Source: Flavobacteriaceae bacterium
GTDB lineage: Bacteria > Bacteroidota > Bacteroidia > Flavobacteriales > Flavobacteriaceae
Direction: 5' to 3'
Assembly (NCBI GenBank): GCA_013001285.1
Contig: JABDMU010000076.1
Coordinates: forward strand, 19,253-83,252
DNA length: 64,000 nucleotides
The notes beneath the pieces were generated by a model, which searched no databases, was not told the DNA's origin, and saw nothing but the letters and a program-made list of their open reading frames with translations. The position numbers were made by a program, and so were the translations under genes. Numbering within the stretch: the stretch's first letter is position 1; the number at the start of each line of letters is the position of its first letter. Below are positions 29,070-38,500 of the stretch, piece by piece.

Positions 29070-32000
29070 TTATTTTTTGCTCTCCAAATGACCAATGCGT
29101 TTTTCTAATTTTTCTATCTGGATTTGTTGAGATTGAACTGTTTTTATAAGCAGAGGAATCAAATCATTATAAGAAACCGATAGCAAATCATTAGATTTAT
29201 TTTCATAGACCATATCCGGAAATACTTTTTGCAATTCCTGGGCGATCAACCCATAATTTTCCCGGCCGTCTTTCTGATCTTTCATTTTATATTTTACCGG
29301 GTTTAAATTCATTAGAAGGTCTGATTCCTCTTCTCCTAAGGGCTGTATATTTTTCTTTAAATTTTTGTCTGAAACCGGACCATAAACGCCTGAAGCAGCA
29401 TTAAAAGAACCTCTGTAATTTCCATCTTTATAGAGCAATAAGTAACCATCATTTTGAGTGAAGAACTGCCATGAATCATTTGAGGATTCGTTGGCGATGG
29501 TAAATGCATTTGTATAATCGGAGGTTGTAGGAACTCCATTAGTATGGGAAACCTCCAATATACTTCTGGGGGTATGTGTTCCTATGCCTGTTTTTCCGTC
29601 CTTTAAGACTGTTATAGCATTATTCGGACTACCGGAGGTTCCAATACCTATTTCGAAAACTGGATCAGTACTAGACCAAATCCCCGGAAATCCTCCACCA
29701 ATATTATATCTGCCAAGTGTAAAAGATGCATAACTTTCTGCATTAGTTCCTTCACCAAAAGCGGAAGAAAATAATCCTGAGGCTTCAGTTAGAAAATTAA
29801 ATGCAGCGGAACTTCCTCCTAAGGCAATTACCCTATCTCCACTTGCAAAAGAATAACTACCAAGCGCTCCAAAGAGATTTCCGGCGCCTAAACCATTTGA
29901 TAAGTCAACGGCTCTTATTCCGATATTACCATAATGAACAGGATTATTTCCTATGAGTCGCCAACCGTAACCATTACCTTCATCAATAGCCTCCAATCCA
30001 CTTGCGGCAGCCGGGATGATTCCATCAACATATTCTTTGGTTGTAAGTGCCTTAGGATCTGTGATCTCTGCAAGATCGAAAGTTGGGGCTAATACAGTTC
30101 CGTTTTTTAATACTGTTAGTGCATTGGTTCTTGAGACATCGCTAGAACCATTTCCAATTTCAAATAGTGGATCTGTAGCAACCCACGTTGATGGATTTCC
30201 ACCACCCTCATTAAATCTCCCTAAAACAAAAGAAGCATGAGAATCTGATAAGGTTTGTATTCCAAATACTGAAGAAAAAAATCCATTTGCAACTGTTAAT
30301 TGCCCGGTTGCAAAACTCAATCCACCAACAGCTTGAGAATTTATTCCAAATGCCGAACTGTAATCCCCAATCGCTTGATTTCCAAGACCAAAAGTACTAG
30401 AATAAATTCCGGATGCGGTTGTATCGTTTCCACTTGCAAAACTAGCTAGTCCAGTGGCATTGGTATTAATGCCAATTGCAAAGCTATTAGTTCCAGATGC
30501 TATGGTTGAATTATTTAATGCTGTTGAATTATTTCCGGATGCTTCCGTATCTATTCCCATGGCAAATGAAACTCCTCCGGAAGCGATGGTATTTGTTCCA
30601 CCAGCAAATGATCTAAATCCAACATTAACATCATCCCATTGAGTGTCATTTACATTTCCCGCACGAAATGCACCCTTAGTTTTATTGAAGAACATTCTAA
30701 TATCATTGTCTGGATTTCCGGTATCGTCCAATTGGGGTGAGCCAAAAACGAAGTTATCTGTTGAATAAGTTCCATTAGCATTTGAGGTAATATTGCTATT
30801 AGTTGAAAAGGCTCCTCCTGAATTCAAGTCAACATATTCTTTGGTAGTTAATGCCTTGGGATCTGTTATTTCACCAAGATCAAAGCTTGGTGCAGTAATG
30901 GTTCCATTTTTTAATACCGTAAGCGCATTGCTTCTATTTGAATTATCAGCCCCATTTCCAATTTCGAATAAAGGATCTGTATCAACCCAAGTGAAACTAT
31001 CACCTAAACCTGTGTTATATCTTCCGAAGGCCATTGATGAGTAAGCCAACGCCCGAGCACCATGACCACTTGCCATCGAAAAAGATCCCGAAGCATTTGA
31101 AAAATAGCCGAAAGCACTACTGCTGGACCCTGAAGCATCTGTGTCTTCTCCAAAAGCGGCACTTTTACTTCCTGATGCTTCTGTACCGTCCCCTATGGCA
31201 AAAGAGGCAAATCCTGATGCATCTGTCAATGATCCTGCAGCAAATGAATAATCGGCAGTTGCTTCCGTACTATTTCCGAAGGCTGCAGATGCCCTACCAA
31301 TATTGGCTCCATTCCACTGAATATTTGATACTCGTCCTGCCCTAAAGGCCCCTAATTTATCTGGTAAGAACATCAATTTTTGCCCGCCGTTAATTGTATC
31401 ATGTCCGAATAATACTCGTTTATCACCTTGAACATGAAAAGGTGTACGAGGGTCGGTCCCCACACCAACCCTTCCGTCACCCTTCATCATCATAATATTT
31501 CCATATCTGGAATTATAGATATTAAATCTGTCGTCTTCTACCAATGGTTGTGTTAATCCTGCTACTGTCCAATAGAAATCCCCGTTGGCGGTTCTGTAGT
31601 TCAAGCGCGCATAATCGTCTTCTGTTTCGGTAAGGGTCAGTTGTGAATTGGCAACAGTGCTGTTTGATTGAATTTCCAACTGACCTTGCGGAGCGAGGTT
31701 TGATCCTATATTAACTGACTGTGTATCATTATAAATATGCGATCCAACGTTTTCCCAGCGGTGGTCAGAGCTGCTTAATGCATAAGGCACTGCCATAAAT
31801 TGGGTGGTTCCCATATCCACAAGTCCGCCGCCAATATCTACCTGCACATTTAAGAAATGATCATCGGCTCCCCAATTGATTCCTGCAAAAGTTCCGGAGA
31901 TAGGAGTGCCTTGCCCAATGTCTAACACCACCAGACCATTGGCATCGGTGATTGGATTGTGACTTTCGCTATAGGAGGTGCTCATGGCTGCCCCTTCTAA

Positions 32001-32141
32001 AACAGACAACTGAACTGTAACAGATTGGCTGTCAACAACATTACCCAAATTGTCTTTTATAAGAGCCTTATAGTTAATGCCTTGTTGGGCAAATGAAACT
32101 AAAGTGAAGCAAAAAGCTAGTATAATTTGAAATGTTTTCAT
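29070..32141 (-). CDS. Large surface-fibre protein with YadA-type head repeats and S74 chaperone domain
   Basis: 1023 residues. Signal peptide 1-19 (ends SFAQQ). An N-terminal domain to about 125 ends in LVDMGTTQFMAVPYAL. Three arrays of the 14-residue trimeric head repeat (pattern S-x-A-F/x-G-x-x-T-x-A-S/x-G) lie near residues 290-385, 500-660 and 750-830. They are joined by linkers with ALTVLKNGT and ITDPKALTTKEYVD (about 405-430 and 675-700). The C-terminal 100 residues are an S74 intramolecular chaperone (SDKNLKKNI, YGLIAQELQKVFPDMV) that trimerises fibres and usually cuts itself off, ending in a coiled coil. It overlaps the upstream paralogue by 4 bp. It has no type IX sorting domain. 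Confidence 0.86.
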   Translation of the reverse strand: MKTFQIILAFCFTLVSFAQQGINYKALIKDNLGNVVDSQSVTVQLSVLEGAAMSTSYSESHNPITDANGLVVLDIGQGTPISGTFAGINWGADDHFLNVQVDIGGGLVDMGTTQFMAVPYALSSSDHRWENVGSHIYNDTQSVNIGSNLAPQGQLEIQSNSTVANSQLTLTETEDDYARLNYRTANGDFYWTVAGLTQPLVEDDRFNIYNSRYGNIMMMKGDGRVGVGTDPRTPFHVQGDKRVLFGHDTINGGQKLMFLPDKLGAFRAGRVSNIQWNGANIGRASAAFGNSTEATADYSFAAGSLTDASGFASFAIGDGTEASGSKSAAFGEDTDASGSSSSAFGYFSNASGSFSMASGHGARALAYSSMAFGRYNTGLGDSFTWVDTDPLFEIGNGADNSNRSNALTVLKNGTITAPSFDLGEITDPKALTTKEYVDLNSGGAFSTNSNITSNANGTYSTDNFVFGSPQLDDTGNPDNDIRMFFNKTKGAFRAGNVNDTQWDDVNVGFRSFAGGTNTIASGGVSFAMGIDTEASGNNSTALNNSTIASGTNSFAIGINTNATGLASFASGNDTTASGIYSSTFGLGNQAIGDYSSAFGINSQAVGGLSFATGQLTVANGFFSSVFGIQTLSDSHASFVLGRFNEGGGNPSTWVATDPLFEIGNGSSDVSRTNALTVLKNGTVLAPTFDLAEITDPKALTTKEYVDGIIPAAASGLEAIDEGNGYGWRLIGNNPVHYGNIGIRAVDLSNGLGAGNLFGALGSYSFASGDRVIALGGSSAAFNFLTEASGLFSSAFGEGTNAESYASFTLGRYNIGGGFPGIWSSTDPVFEIGIGTSGSPNNAITVLKDGKTGIGTHTPRSILEVSHTNGVPTTSDYTNAFTIANESSNDSWQFFTQNDGYLLLYKDGNYRGSFNAASGVYGPVSDKNLKKNIQPLGEEESDLLMNLNPVKYKMKDQKDGRENYGLIAQELQKVFPDMVYENKSNDLLSVSYNDLIPLLIKTVQSQQIQIEKLEKRIGHLESKK

Positions 32142-35100
32142 TTTTTATTTGAATTAAGTTCTAATTCCATTGCATCAAGTCTCGCAATAAGCTGATTTAC
32201 TACCATTAATGTTGATTCCTTATCTGCAGAAAGTTGATTAATCTTTAGTTCTTGATCTGTGATAGTTTGATTCTGTTCCTGAATTGCCTTGATAAGTACA
32301 GGAATAAGCTCAACATAACTTATACTTAAAGTTTCTCTTTCGTCTTCACCAACATTCACAATGTCATTTAAAATAGATTGTACATCTTGAGCGATTAATC
32401 CGAAGGTTTTTTGAGATTTATCTTTTTGATTTTTCCAATGGTAGGAAACAGGATTTAAACTTAAAACGGTTTTTAGCCCATATTCAATCTCGGAAATATC
32501 GGTTTTTAGTCTTTTATCCGATGCTAAATCATAACTCCATGCAAGGACATGCCCGTTTCGATAAACCGTCATAGCATTGGCTCTAAATGTTCCATCAGTG
32601 CCATCTCCTGTACCATTACCTATTTGAAAAAGAACATCGTCATAGATATCATTATACTCTCCTATTACCAGACTACTAGGATTTTGAGCAATTGTTCCTA
32701 AGCCCATAGCCACGGTATGGCTTGCAGAAGCAACAGTATTTTTTCCAAAAGAGGAGGAATAATTTCCGTTAGCTTGAGTGTTATCCCCAAATGAGCTACT
32801 GAAATCTCCTAGAGCTGTGGTTAAATTTCCGGTTGATAAGGAATACTGACCTTGAGCTTGTGAACCAACGCCCATTGCTGTAGAGTAATCTCCAGAGGCA
32901 TTGGTGTTTGTGCCCATTGCGGTTGAATATAACCCACCTGCCTGAGAAAGATTTCCCATGGCGGTAGATGCGATCCCACTGGCAAAAGTATTTACACCAA
33001 GGGCTGTTGACCAGTCGGCAAAAGCCCTAGTTTCATTTCCAATTGCTACAGAATGATTAAAACTTGCTTCTGCATTATCGCCTATGGCAATAGAACCTAC
33101 ACTGAATGCAGAGGATAAATTTCCAAATGCAATAGAATTTTCTCCTGAGGCGTTAGACTGATTACCCATGGCAACCGAATAATTCCCCGATGCTTGACTT
33201 AACAGTCCAACGGCAAACGAATCTGATCCTAATGCTTGTGTGAGGTGCCCTAATGCCACTGAATGCTGTCCCGCTGCGGTGGTTTGATATCCTACTGCAA
33301 AAGAATTATCTCCTGTAGCTCCATAAGACGTACTATTCGTATTACTTTCACTTAAATCTATTGCATGATCACCTATATCACCATAATTGTTCGGATCTTT
33401 ATCATTTAATCGCCATCCCCCTTTCATATTCTCAACTATGAGTTCCAAACCACTTAGCTCGTTCTCAAAATTGTAATCCACATATTCTTTGGTCACCAGT
33501 GATTTTGGATGAGTCATATATAAAAGGTCAAAGGTTGGCGCGTGAATAGTTCCATTTTTAAAGACAATTAGCGCATTTTGCCTTGTGGCTTCAGAAAATC
33601 CATTTCCAATTTCAAATAGAGGATTGAATCCATCCCATGATGTAGGATGGCCACCTCCTGTATTAAATCTGCCAATAGCAGTAGTCATAAAAGATTCTGC
33701 TTTTGTAAAGGCACCCATAGCTGTTGAATATGCACCTGAAGCAATTGTATTTTGACCAAATGCTGTAGAGTTCTGACCTGAGGCTAAATTCCCATTTCCT
33801 AAGGCTACGGCACTATGTCCGGATGCCGTATTACCTCCACCAATAGATGTTGATTGAGTACCGGTAGCATTAGATCCTACCCCGGCTGCAAAGGAATTCC
33901 AGCCCTCGGCTAAGGTGTTTTGACCAAAGGAACTTGCCCAATGGCCAATTGCTTGAGCATTATATCCTGAAGCAATTGTATTATTCCCAGACGCCAAACT
34001 CAGTTCTCCAAAAGCAACAGAATAATTACCTGAAGCAATAGTGCCATTACCAGCTGCGAATGATTGATCGCCAATAGCTTGATTATTAGCTCCAATTGCC
34101 ATCGCTGCAAACCCCGAGGCGATCACATCACCACCAACAGCAAAGCTGGAAACCCCGGTTGCTCCATTTACGGTTGAAGGAAAAAAACTATCGCTAAGAT
34201 CAACAGCGTTTATACCAATAGTTCCAAAATTGGCCGGATCTTTACCTGCTAAGCGCCATCCACCGATTCCGTTTCCTGTTTCAATAAATTCTAAACCGGT
34301 TCCACCACCACCAGAATAATTTGCATCTGCATATTCCTTTGTAATTAATGATTTTGGATCTACTATTTCGTCAATTTCGAAACTTGGAGCAATTAAAGTT
34401 CCATTCTTTAAAACAGTTAACGCATTACTTCTAGGTGCACCATCTATACTATTTCCAACTTCAAATAATGGATCTGTTTCTTCCCATGTATCAGCCGAAC
34501 CTCCTCCTACATTATAACTTCCAAGGGCTGTTGAATGCATGGCTTCAGCTTTTGAATAATTTCCGAAGGCAAATGAATTTAAACCGGAGGCTACAGTTTG
34601 TAATCCCCCAGCCATAGACTGTGATCCGGAAGCGGTGGTTTGATAACCGTTGGCAAAAGAATAATTTCCTGTAGCTCCATAAGTAGAATTATTAGATGTT
34701 AAACTAATGCTTATGTCAGTTGCAGCCAAACCTATATCACCATAAGCATCTGGATTTGTATCTGCAAGTCGCCATCCTGGGCTTCCTCCTTCCCAAATTT
34801 TCTCCAAACCAAGTGAAGGAGCATAAAGAGCATAAGGTACAGACATGAACTGTGTAGTTCCCATGTCTACCAGACCAGATCCAATATCAACTTGTACATT
34901 TAGAAAATGCTCATCGCTTCCCCAAAGAATATCAGTAAAATCTCCAATAATGGGAGTCCCTTGACCTATATTTATCATTACCATGCCATTTTCATCAGTC
35001 ATTGCATTATGACTTTCTGAATAAATAATGGCCATACCATCACCAATTTTTATGGTAATTTCCAAGATTATGCTTTGATCAACCAAAGCGTTTCCAAGAT

Positions 35101-35197
35101 CATCCGTTATATAAGCTTTATAATTGATTCCCGTTTGGGCTATTGAACTAAAACTTAATAATAGTCCTAGAAATAGAAGATACATTCCTTTTTTCAT
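32138..35197 (-). CDS. Large surface-fibre protein, paralogue of the next gene
   Basis: 1019 residues with the same plan. Signal peptide 1-20 (ends SIAQ), N-terminal domain ending in LVDMGTTQFMSVPYAL near residue 130. Three modules follow, each opening with a GWRL...PxxYGDIG...AxDLS segment (near residues 142, 314 and 594), then head repeats (about 160-235, 350-505, 625-840), then a linker ending TKEY. The S74 chaperone domain starts at SDKRLKTDI (about 894), and a coiled coil closes the protein. Module three is the longest array. The repeated DNA makes this region prone to recombination. Likely a trimeric fibre on the cell surface; the ligand is unknown. Confidence 0.86.
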   Translation of the reverse strand: MKKGMYLLFLGLLLSFSSIAQTGINYKAYITDDLGNALVDQSIILEITIKIGDGMAIIYSESHNAMTDENGMVMINIGQGTPIIGDFTDILWGSDEHFLNVQVDIGSGLVDMGTTQFMSVPYALYAPSLGLEKIWEGGSPGWRLADTNPDAYGDIGLAATDISISLTSNNSTYGATGNYSFANGYQTTASGSQSMAGGLQTVASGLNSFAFGNYSKAEAMHSTALGSYNVGGGSADTWEETDPLFEVGNSIDGAPRSNALTVLKNGTLIAPSFEIDEIVDPKSLITKEYADANYSGGGGTGLEFIETGNGIGGWRLAGKDPANFGTIGINAVDLSDSFFPSTVNGATGVSSFAVGGDVIASGFAAMAIGANNQAIGDQSFAAGNGTIASGNYSVAFGELSLASGNNTIASGYNAQAIGHWASSFGQNTLAEGWNSFAAGVGSNATGTQSTSIGGGNTASGHSAVALGNGNLASGQNSTAFGQNTIASGAYSTAMGAFTKAESFMTTAIGRFNTGGGHPTSWDGFNPLFEIGNGFSEATRQNALIVFKNGTIHAPTFDLLYMTHPKSLVTKEYVDYNFENELSGLELIVENMKGGWRLNDKDPNNYGDIGDHAIDLSESNTNSTSYGATGDNSFAVGYQTTAAGQHSVALGHLTQALGSDSFAVGLLSQASGNYSVAMGNQSNASGENSIAFGNLSSAFSVGSIAIGDNAEASFNHSVAIGNETRAFADWSTALGVNTFASGIASTAMGNLSQAGGLYSTAMGTNTNASGDYSTAMGVGSQAQGQYSLSTGNLTTALGDFSSSFGDNTQANGNYSSSFGKNTVASASHTVAMGLGTIAQNPSSLVIGEYNDIYDDVLFQIGNGTGDGTDGTFRANAMTVYRNGHVLAWSYDLASDKRLKTDISEIEYGLKTVLSLNPVSYHWKNQKDKSQKTFGLIAQDVQSILNDIVNVGEDERETLSISYVELIPVLIKAIQEQNQTITDQELKINQLSADKESTLMVVNQLIARLDAMELELNSNKK

Positions 35198-35216
35198 AAT
35201 GTTTGGTTTTAATTAA

Positions 35217-35249
35217 GAGGAGGTGGCAGCCTAAACTAACCGCCTCCTC
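35217..35249. other. Strong hairpin between the 46-residue ORF and the first fibre gene
   Basis: Arms GAGGAGGTGG and CCGCCTCCTC, ten bases with one non-Watson-Crick position, loop 13 nt. It ends 20 bp before the fibre-gene ATG. No T-run follows on the minus strand, so it is not a standard terminator; mRNA processing or stability control is possible. Confidence 0.5.
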
Positions 35250-35274
35250 ATTCCATTGATTAATAGCTAACTTT

Positions 35275-35415
35275 TTATTTTTTAAACTTGATGGATTTCA
35301 CCACTTTGTTCTTTAAAAGCAACTGTAGCTTATATGATCCTTCTTTTAAATGATCTATGCTTAGGTAGATCTTTGAATCATTTTTCTCTAAATCTTGATC
35401 CTTTAAGTTTTTCAT
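35275..35415 (-). CDS. 46-residue small protein at the head of the fibre operon
   Basis: The ORF starts 45 bp downstream (leftward) of the promoter-like box at 35460-35467 and would be the first gene of the transcript. It has no signal peptide and is strongly basic at the end. The segment IYLSIDHLKEGSYKLQLLLK, with a terminal VVKSIKFKK, resembles the last two strands of a type IX sorting domain (compare IDLRNLSGGVYFLYL...FKRIIKQ in the neighbour at 39596). Without a signal peptide it cannot be a normal type IX cargo. It may be a small regulatory or leader peptide, or the surviving end of a lost gene. No family is recognised. Confidence 0.45.
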   Translation of the reverse strand: MKNLKDQDLEKNDSKIYLSIDHLKEGSYKLQLLLKNKVVKSIKFKK

Positions 35416-35459
35416 TAGCTCTTAGAGACAAGTGAGGAAGATTTGCTTTCCATCAAAAG

Positions 35460-35467
35460 CTAAATTA
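35460..35467 (-). promoter_or_regulatory. Weak -7-like box of the fibre operon
   Basis: The minus strand reads TAATTTAG, one base off TAnnTTTG. It lies exactly 30 bp from the direct repeat at 35498-35525, the same distance as in the second HTCS-flanking operon, which is the main reason to call it. Confidence 0.4.
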
Positions 35468-35497
35468 ATACAGGAGATTTTCAGCTGGTATTCGCAT

Positions 35498-35525
35498 TGT
35501 AACATTTCATGCCTAAAATGTAACA
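35498..35525. promoter_or_regulatory. Predicted HTCS operator: TGTAACA direct repeat, 21-bp period
   Basis: TGTAACA at 35498-35504 and again at 35519-35525, separated by 14 bp. The same pair with the same spacing occurs at 41549-41576 before the other operon next to the HTCS gene. Direct half-sites two helical turns apart fit the two helix-turn-helix units of AraC-type domains. Confidence 0.6.
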
Positions 35526-35554
35526 ACTATTTCAAATCGCTGATAATAAAGTGT

Positions 35555-38500
35555 TTAAGATGTTTTTTGAAGATACTCAGTAGGTGTACAGTTATAAACC
35601 GCTTTAAATGATTTTATGAAATAGGAAGGGGTATTAAATCCAACTTGGTAGGCTACTTCAGAAATGGTACAATTATTTTGAGTCATTATGGCAACAGCTT
35701 GTTTTAATCTTTGTCTTCTTATAAATTCTGAACTGCTCATATCGGTAAGGGCTTTAAGTTTCCGATGCAATTGCATTCTACTCATCAACATTTTTTTGCT
35801 AAAATTTTCAGCATTAAAATCAGGATCCATAAGGTTGTCATCAAGTACCTGTTGCAATCTTTCAATAAATTGCTCCTCGGCCGAGGAAATTTGAATGTCT
35901 TTAGTTTTAAACTCGAAGTTATTTCCAAAATGAGTTTGAAGTTGCTTCCTACCTTCTATTAAATTCTCAATTCTTATTTTCAATTTATTGGCACTAAAGG
36001 GTTTGGTCATATAAGCGTCGGCTCCAGTTTCAAATCCTTTTATTTCATGCCTATCTCCAGATTTTGCGGTAAGTAATATAACGGGAATATGACTACATCT
36101 TTGATCTTCCTTGATTGCCTTGGTAGTTTCTAAGCCGTCTGGACCGGGCATCATAATATCACAAATAATTATATCGGGAATAAACTCTATGGCCTTTTTA
36201 ATCCCTGTTTTTCCTTCAGAAGCCTCGATGACTTCATATTCGGGGTTTAGAATAGACCTAATAAATTGCCGGATATCATCGTCATCATCTATAACCAAAA
36301 CCATAGACTTATCTGAATCCTCTATTTCTATTTCATTTATTTTCTCTTGAGACTCCATTGCCTCAAAATCTATCTCGCTATGATGGAAATATGATTTATC
36401 TATAGGCAACGTAACTGTAAATTGAATTCTATCATCATCTAAGGTATTGGCTACTACATTTCCATGAGAAAGTATGCATAACTCTTTTACCAAAGACAAG
36501 CCTACTCCCATACCATCTGAATTCGATTTATCTTGATAAAACCTCTGAAATAATCGCGGTAATTCATCATCAAAAAGAGTGTTGCCACTGTTGATCACTG
36601 TGATGATTAATTGTCCGTCTTTCTCTTGAGTGGAAAAGGATATCCGCCCTCCCGAAGGTGTATATTTCACCGCATTGGAAAGCAAATTGGTGACGATTTT
36701 CTCTACTACATCTCTATCAAACCATGCTGTTTTGATCTTGGCTATATCGCTTTGAAAATTTATTTTTTTTTCATTAGCCTGGAATTTGAAGGCTCTTCCA
36801 ATTTGATGCATTAGAGCACCTAGGTTATCTTGAACAACCGATAATTTCAAATTTCCGGTTTCTAGTTTTGATAAATCAAGCAGTTGATTTACCAGATTCA
36901 TTAAACGGTTGCTGTTACGTTTGATTAATTCGAGTTCCTCTTTATCTTCTTCAGATAAGTTTTTCTTTTGCAATTGGTTGGTAACCGGTCCATCTATCAA
37001 GGTTAAGGGTGTTCTAAATTCATGAGAAATATCGGTGTATAATTTCGACTTAAAATCATCCAATTTTTTTAACCTGATGGCCTCAGCATGTTCCAGTTCC
37101 AGCTGCATTTTTAAAGCCCATCGCCATTTGAAATAACTATAAATTGAATAAAGAAGAAAAATAAATAGTAGTCCATAGATTATTTTAGCAGTAAGGGTTG
37201 CATACCACGGTTGGAGAATGGTGAATTTATATTCAGCTGCATCTTGATTCCAGACTCCCTCATAATTGCTTGAGACCACTTTAAAGGTATAATCATCCGG
37301 AGGAAGGTTGGTATAGTGGGCAGTATTAATAGTTGATGGTGGTGACCATCCCGAATCATGATTTTCCAGTTTATACTTATATAGATTTTCTTGTGGTTGG
37401 GAAAAATGCAGTCCGGCAAAAGTAAATGTTACTGTATTTTCGTTATGAGCTAACTCAAGATTTGGGATGAGGGACCTTTTTTCATTAAAAATTTCGAATT
37501 TGGAAATAACAGTCTTAGGCTTCATTTCATTAAAAGACATATGGTTGGGTTGAAACCAGTTAATCCCATTGAGCCCTCCAAAATACATCATTCCTTTTCC
37601 ATCTTGATAATATGCTCCTGTATTAAATTCAAAGGCTTGCAAGCCATTAAGAGGAGAAAAATTAACAACATTTATTTCCTTATTATCAGCAATATTAATT
37701 CTTACTATCCCTTTATTTGTACTAAGCCATTTATGATTGTTTTCGTCAATTAGGATTCCATAAATTACGTTATTTGACAAGCCCTCATCCACAGTAAAAG
37801 AGTCAATTTTCTTAGATTCAATTTCATATTTATATAATCCGTTGCCATTTGTTCCGATCCAAAGATCAAACCGATGAAAGTTTAAGGATTTGATCTTTTT
37901 TGGAATATCCTCAATGGATTGAATACTATTAGCAACTACATCGAGAACATATAAACCTTCATCCTCGGTTCCAAGAAAAAAAGTAGAGCCCGGACCCTTT
38001 TCAATGGTTCGAATATTTGAAGTTTTTAATTTCGAATTTTTGCTGTTGTAAGTTTGTTTGATTCCTTCTCTTTTGTTGAATCTTATAAGTCCTTCATCCC
38101 TTGTGCACAGCCAAAGTTCCTCCTCTGAAGCCGGATAAATCTTCCAAATGGTTTGTGTTTTTAATTCGGGAAAGGAGCTCATATTGCCTTTTTCGTTCAT
38201 TAGTTGCAAACCTCCTGCTTGATGCCCAATCCACAATTCATCTTTATCATTGTAAAGGCTCATTATTCTATTGGTTCGCAATGCTGAATTCGACGCAGTT
38301 AAAGTCTTAAAATCTTTGGTTTCAGGGTTAATAAGTGTTAATCCTTTCCCCGATGTTCCTATCCAAATATTACCATTATTATCAGTTGTAATTGATCTTA
38401 TAACGTCGACATTTACCTCATCCGGTAAATGATCATTTGTTAGCATTCTAAATTTGATGAGATGTTCATCAAAATAACTCAATCCTGCACCATCGGTTCC

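Noticed and set aside
28919..35554. Phage tail fibre or prophage origin of the S74-domain proteins
   Set aside because: No capsid, terminase, integrase or other phage gene is nearby. The proteins have bacterial signal peptides and YadA-type repeats, and sit with an HTCS and type IX cargo.
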